Below are positions 59,101-64,000 of a stretch of 64,000 bases of DNA, piece after piece. The position numbers and the translations under genes were made by a program. This stretch comes from Lates calcarifer (taxonomy: Eukaryota > Chordata > Actinopteri > Centropomidae): NCBI RefSeq assembly GCF_001640805.2, contig NC_066833.1, positions 6,161,456 through 6,225,455 of the forward strand, given 5' to 3'. A model generated the notes under the pieces. It worked only from the letters and a program-made list of their open reading frames with translations. It searched no databases and was not told where the DNA came from. Positions within the stretch are counted from its first letter, which is position 1; every line of letters starts with the position of its first letter.

Positions 59101-60088
59101 GTCAAAATAAAGTTTCAGTGCAGTTGCAGTGCAGTAAGTAAAATACAGAGCAGAAAAGAAAGGTAATCAATCACAGAATAACAGTACATGTTTCATTGAA
59201 TTTGAGATTATCAAGAAGTTAGTTAAGTGCATCTTAGCACTTAAATGTTGCTTGTTTGGTCTTGACTATGGATACAACTAGCTGCGTGACCTAGTGGATT
59301 TACATTGTTAAGGGCATCTCAGGTACTAACTTCCATGATCAGTGACAGCTAGTATGACTTCCTGAACAGGCTAAGAAAATAGGGTTATCTATATTTTTCT
59401 GATTATAGAATTGTCAAGAATATAAGTGATCTCTGTTCAACTCAGTGCAGAAACACCCAGGAATTAGTGGCAAACATCACAGATGGAGGCAACAACAATC
59501 AAGCAGAAAAGATGTCAGTGCAAAAGTCCATTATGTTACAACTAAAAATAAATGAACTCACTCAACATTTACTTGTAAGCTGTTTGGAATATTCCAACTT
59601 GACTGGAGATGACCACTGTGATCCTGAATGAAGTAAACCTGTCTAATTCTTTGCTCCACCTTATCAAGCTGTCAGACTTGTTACTGCCAGGTCTGATGAG
59701 GTCAGGGGTTTAAAGCCCCCTCAGAGGGCTTAGCTGATGGACCGGATATGAGCATATATCAAATGGCTTTGTCTGGTTAGTGACATGATTGCCTTGGCTG
59801 GCTGTTAGCAGGGGGCAGTTTGATTGACTGGATGATTCTCTGTGAATGACTAAAGGAATACCCAGTGAGAAGCAATGAACTGAAATAATGATAATTATTA
59901 TCAGTATCATATATGCAAAAAGCCCCAGGTGACATCTTCAGATAGGGGTTTTTTTATTCATTACACTACCAAATCCAAACATATAAAACAGAGAAATTCT
60001 CACATTTGAAAGTCTGGAACTAGGAAATATTAAGCATTTTTGATTACTTTTAAAATGAATTGAGGCAGCTCCATATGCACACAGTTTC
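59101..60088. other. Unique sequence between duplicated segments, no gene
   Basis: No recognisable coding region or named repeat. A small inverted motif AAGCCC...GGGCTT lies at 59713-59731. Confidence 0.5.
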
Positions 60089-60192
60089 CCAGCGGAACTG
60101 ATCATTTCACTGGAAGCCCGTTTTTCATTCAAGATTTTAGGAAAGCCTACAAAAATGCATGAACGAGTTCCTGCATGCTGTCTCTAACTCAC
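60089..60192 (+). repeat. Diverged local duplication, copy 2
   Basis: Partner of the segment at 58994-59100; shares the exact 18-base block AACTGATCATTTCACTGG and the downstream GCCTACAAAAA. Confidence 0.6.
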
Positions 60193-61165
60193 CAACTGAT
60201 CCACTGCACGAGAATCTAACTGTCTGGGAGCAATCCTCGCTTCAAGGGACCACTTTGTATTTGGAAATAGAATTATTTAAATTCACTGGCATCTCCTCAG
60301 CTTTCTTTAATTGTAAGTCATGCTCATTTTCTTTTCAGAAAACTCATTTTGCTCAGATAAGTAATCTTTGTTGGTCTCTGTGGTAAAAGGGTCACACATA
60401 ACCACATTTACTTTGGGAAAGAATGTTGCTGAGATGTTTTAAGGATGACCTTTGAATAGACCCTTCATAGTCAAAGCCCGAAGGAATTTTTCCCCTGAAC
60501 GTACATAGAATTAACTTTTAGATGCTGACATTACTTTTTCTGTTGTTTGGAAGAAGACTCTAAATATCAGCCAACTAAGTTAAGAATGGTGCCAAAGATG
60601 TATGCAAACATTTCCTGGCAGCATGCCCTGTGATTACATCAATAATTCTAAGGCAACTCCATACACAAAGTTACACTGTGTATCAGTGAATGCAAACATT
60701 CCGCCAATCAAATATTTAAGACAGAACATCAACCAACATGAGATCTTTATGAACCCAATCTTGAACCATGCAGTAACCCTGCAGCAATATCGTTGGCACT
60801 CTTGATCATTTTTGTTAGGTTTGGACAAAAAATCCACATGTTGTTGGAATATTTTTGTATTGTTTATGGAAGAACGTCGCTGCAAAGTGCTGTTGAAGGG
60901 TTGTGCTAACATTTATGGAGGTCAAACGTGACTGATTCCTGTTTAAGAAAAGATAAATTAGAAGATAACCTTTGTTTAGAGATGTCAGTATTTAGCTGAG
61001 GGGGTCATCAGGGTCAGCCTGCAGAACTGAAGACCTGCAGTTCCAGTATATACCTCGGAAACAGACAGCTGAATAAGTGTGAGAGGGCATCATTAAGTGT
61101 GGTTCAACCTTATAGCCAAAGACATAATATTTCAATATACAACAATATCACATTCATTCATTCAT
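60193..61165. other. Unique sequence, no gene recognised
   Basis: Short open frames only; no repeat recognised. Confidence 0.5.
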
Positions 61166-61177
61166 TGTTACAACCTC
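61166..61177. repeat. Left 12-bp target duplication of SINE family 2
   Basis: TGTTACAACCTC, repeated exactly at 61457-61468. Confidence 0.9.
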
Positions 61178-61456
61178 AGTGGTGCAGTGGTTAGCACTGT
61201 CACCAGAAAAAAGGTTCTGGGTTTGAGCCCTGGTTCAGGCCCGGGGTTTTTCTGTGTCTGTTTCTAAATTGGCCGTAGGTGTGAATGTGAGTGTGATGAA
61301 TGGTTGTTTGTTCATATGTTGGCCCTGCAAAATGGACTGGCGATCTGTACAGGGTGTACGCTGCCTCTTGCCCAATGACAGCTGGAGGCTCCAGCCCCCC
61401 CACCTGCGACCCTTAACAGATAAGTGGAAGAGATAATGGATGGATGGATGGATGGA
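61178..61456 (+). mobile_element. SINE (family 2), tRNA-like head and GGAT tail, with target duplication
   Basis: Starts AGTGGTGCAGTGGTTAGCAC (A-box like) with GGGTTTGAGCCCTGG (B-box like with one change). The body contains CTAAATTGGCCGTAGGTGTG, ATGTTGGCCCTGCAAAATGG, CAGGGTGTACGCTGCCTCTT and CAATGACAGCTGGAGGCTCC. It ends in ATAATGGATGGATGGATGGA. An exact 12-bp duplication on both sides fixes the ends and shows insertion by target-primed reverse transcription. It is the reference copy for the fragments at 16698, 17757 and 46895. Being 5' complete but missing about 100 bases of the middle compared with the 46.9-kb copy, it is an internally shortened variant. Confidence 0.9.
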
Positions 61457-61468
61457 TGTTACAACCTC
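61457..61468. repeat. Right 12-bp target duplication of SINE family 2
   Basis: TGTTACAACCTC, identical to 61166-61177. Confidence 0.9.
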
Positions 61469-62153
61469 TTCTGAGCTTCAGTGAAACTCATTTTTGTGCA
61501 GTGCATCTGGCACTTCACTTTATAAACAACAACAAACAAAAAGAGTGACAAACTGGGCGTAAATTGAACACTCCAGCATCATCTGATATGAACATAAATT
61601 TGCAGGGGGAACCAGACCGGTAAGATTTACAGTGACATGGCAGGTAGTGTCAGGTAAGATGTAAGACATCTCATTCATTTGATTATCCTGAACAACTTGC
61701 CTTACAGACTGTGACTGACGCCCCTGAGGCATTTAGAGGAGAACCAAAAGAGTTTTTCTCTAACATTTTGCATTTTGAGGAATGTGGTTGGGGAAGGAAA
61801 TATATCAGGAGAGTCCAATACTTTTTCTCTAAATAATTAACGTAGATTATATATGCTTAACTTTCTAGAAATGTAAAAATTACTACAATGGATGTTGGAG
61901 CTTTTCCCCACAACCCTAACACTGTATGCCCATATGTCTCAGACAGTCCTAGTAATTGTTCATTCATTGTCTGACTAGTTGATCCCAACTCCCATGCTCA
62001 CACAGGACCCCTGCTGCTGTCACACAGAAACCCCATGTGGTTGAACCTGCTGCTGACACCAGCATGACCTCTCAGTCCTGTGTTAGCCCTGAGGACATGA
62101 CTTAACCTGTCCTGTTGCATCCCCCAAATGATGTCTCTCTTATTTTGCCCAAG

Positions 62154-62191
62154 AACACACACACACACACACCACACACACACACACACAC
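62154..62191. repeat. (CA)n microsatellite
   Basis: Two CA runs separated by one extra C (ACACACACACACCACACACA). Confidence 0.95.
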
Positions 62192-62347
62192 TTAACAGTC
62201 AATTGTCAGACTACCCAACCAAGAGGGTGGAGTGCAGTGCCTGAGAATTGAACCCAAGACTACAAAAATTCAGAGTGCCTGTAATGGCCCTGCACTTAGT
62301 GGACATGCCACTGCCCATACAGGTGTGGGCCCTGCACTATGTGTGTG

Positions 62348-62389
62348 AATAATACTGTAATATAATACAATAATACTGTAATATGATAT
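62348..62389. repeat. Two-copy 21-bp direct repeat
   Basis: AATAATACTGTAATATAATAC (62348-62368) is followed directly by AATAATACTGTAATATGATAT, with two or three differences. The setting is very AT-rich. Confidence 0.8.
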
Positions 62390-64000
62390 AACAATTCTAT
62401 TAAAACATATTATATTATAAACATATTAATATTTAGAATAAAATAAATATACCACATGCATATTTTTTGCAAGCATGTCATATGATGTTCACAACAAAAC
62501 TGAGCCATGAAGCTAAGCTACATACTGCTCCATATGTGACAGAGTGATATACCATCAGGATAATACAGTCACAACAACAAAAACAACAATAAAGCGTGAA
62601 CATACACATTGTAGTGTGTCAATAGCATCCCTAACTCTGTAGGGAGACTGCGCTAATCAGATTAGCAGGGTTAGAAGGTCTGGGAGGTGGAGGGCTCTAT
62701 GTGTGTGTGAGTGAGTGTGTGTGTGCCCAACAAGATAGCAGATGTAATGGGCCAACAGCCAAGCTTAGGCCGTCTGTTTCTCCGATTTCTGTCTCAGAAT
62801 CTCTCTGTCTGACTGACTGAATGATCACCAGTCTGTTTGTTTGTCTGTCTGAGAAGGGTGGGGTTTAGGACAACAGTGAGGTATCAGAGAATGTTGGACC
62901 AGTGTAAACTTAAATTATTGTTACAAAATTACATAATAGTCCACTTACCTCATGTAAACTCTTGTAGTATCAAGTCATGGACATAGTTTTTGTTTTATCT
63001 GACAATGATTTGAGACGCAGTATTAGTCTCTGTGATTTCCAAGTACAGTGGAGGCAAAAAGAATTTAATTTGCTGTGCTCATAGCATTGAAAAATGTCTT
63101 CCACTGAACAAAACAGTCCTTAAAAAACTTTTGTGATAAACAGCCAGTAAGGTTTGTAGACACATTAGATCTAAGCAAATAACAGTGAATCGTCATAATT
63201 AGAGATACCACTAGGGGTAAGTAATGTTTTTTCTTGTTTGTGTAATTTGAACATTTAAAGTGCATTGACCGAAGCACAGTTATTCACACTCTACAGTTTT
63301 GTCAGCACTTTTGCTGATTTTTTACCAGAACCATCTTGTTTGAATTCAAGAGGCAGCAATAACAGTGAACAAGTTACTTATTGAAAAAAATAAAACACTT
63401 TACAAGCTGTTTTAGCAGACTGCTGTATTAAAATTTAAATACATGTGGGACACAGGACACAAACAAACTGACTCTAGTGTCAAAGGCCTACTCTGTATAG
63501 TCCCTTCCATCCTCGCCCCTCTCCTCCTGCTGGATTTTAAAAGACATTGTCAGTGAAAGCAATCCTGGCTACAGTTATGCTTCCTCCAAAATATTATATA
63601 TAAGTATTTTGTAGAACACAGTTGCACACTCAGCTCATTTTAAAGGGGCAACTCTGAAGTAAAGACACATAAATAAGTTAATTACAGAAACTGAAAATAA
63701 CTTAAAACTTTCTAACCTAACAGGATGACAGATTACATAAAGCTGTCCAGTAAACCAGCTGCTTTTTAGTCACAAGATTGTAATTAACAAACCCTAGTTG
63801 TAATTTAGTTGTTAGAACCTGAGTCAACCAAACAGAAAACCAAATGAAATTTTGGCTAAGTTTCTTGATGGGATGAAAAAAAAACCCAAATACTTAAACC
63901 AAATATCATACCCCTCGAGCCAGGTTTGTTAGAGGCAGTGGCTGGCTAACCCACAATTTCCATCTCCAGCAGAATGTTTTTTAGATGTCTTCCCTCCCTG

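Larger units (their letters stand above)
61469..64000. other. Unique sequence with simple repeats, no gene recognised
   Basis: Apart from the CA repeat (62154-62191), a 21-bp tandem pair (62348-62389) and short GT or GTCT runs near 62700-62720 and 62833-62850, nothing is recognised. Confidence 0.5.

Noticed and set aside
1..64000. CRISPR arrays, prokaryotic operons, phage or plasmid functions, endogenous retrovirus genes
   Set aside because: None seen: no regularly spaced repeats with unique spacers, no ribosome-binding-site gene clusters, and no retroviral gag/pol/env motifs or LTR pairs that I could recognise.

Overview
This is vertebrate, almost certainly teleost fish, non-coding DNA. It is AT-rich, has no long open reading frames apart from transposon remnants, and carries many (CA)n/(GT)n microsatellites. 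Its interspersed repeats are ones I associate with percomorph fish: tRNA-headed SINEs, Tc1-like and hAT-like DNA transposons, L2-like and L1-like LINEs, and 3' ends with GGAT or similar tails. There are no operons, Shine-Dalgarno sites, CRISPR arrays, phage or plasmid functions. All family assignments come from recall and inspection, not a database search.

Layout. 1-8.7 kb is mostly unique sequence with a pyrimidine tract (3.2-3.5 kb), a diverged 44-bp tandem repeat (7.25-7.41 kb) and a GA/GT microsatellite. At 8.71-9.98 kb lies an internally deleted hAT element with an exact 8-bp target duplication. At 11.2-14.1 kb are a degenerate non-autonomous repeat, a minus-strand SINE, a minisatellite and a deleted Tc1-like copy. 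At 15.4-17.9 kb LINE and SINE pieces appear nested in one another. A second, longer copy of the same Tc1-like family, with a broken transposase gene, lies at 23.0-24.4 kb, followed by a LINE 3' tail. A Tc1 relic (28.0-28.3 kb) is followed by a decayed minus-strand L1-like LINE (28.45-31.25 kb) that still shows endonuclease and reverse-transcriptase motifs. A perfect 20-bp-arm palindrome lies near 36.4 kb, and a SINE with a 9-bp target duplication at 39.9-40.2 kb.

The best host-gene candidate is at 45.8-46.4 kb. A CCAAT box and a GC box precede an ATG in good context, which opens a 39-codon reading frame ending exactly at a consensus splice donor. I read it as a possible first coding exon of a plus-strand gene, whose identity I cannot give. 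It is followed by a small inverted-repeat element and a SINE fragment (46.7-47.1 kb). At 48.6-49.4 kb is a diverged long-unit tandem repeat rich in GAACATTC palindromes. The rest, to 64 kb, is mainly unique intronic or intergenic-looking DNA with microsatellites, a small diverged duplication (59.0/60.1 kb) and a full-length SINE-like element with a 12-bp target duplication (61.2-61.5 kb).

The coding remnants are independent mobile-element insertions at different stages of decay and do not form a pathway. I found no convincing new biological system. The items most worth checking are the candidate first exon, the palindrome, the nested retroelement locus and the GAACATTC tandem array.
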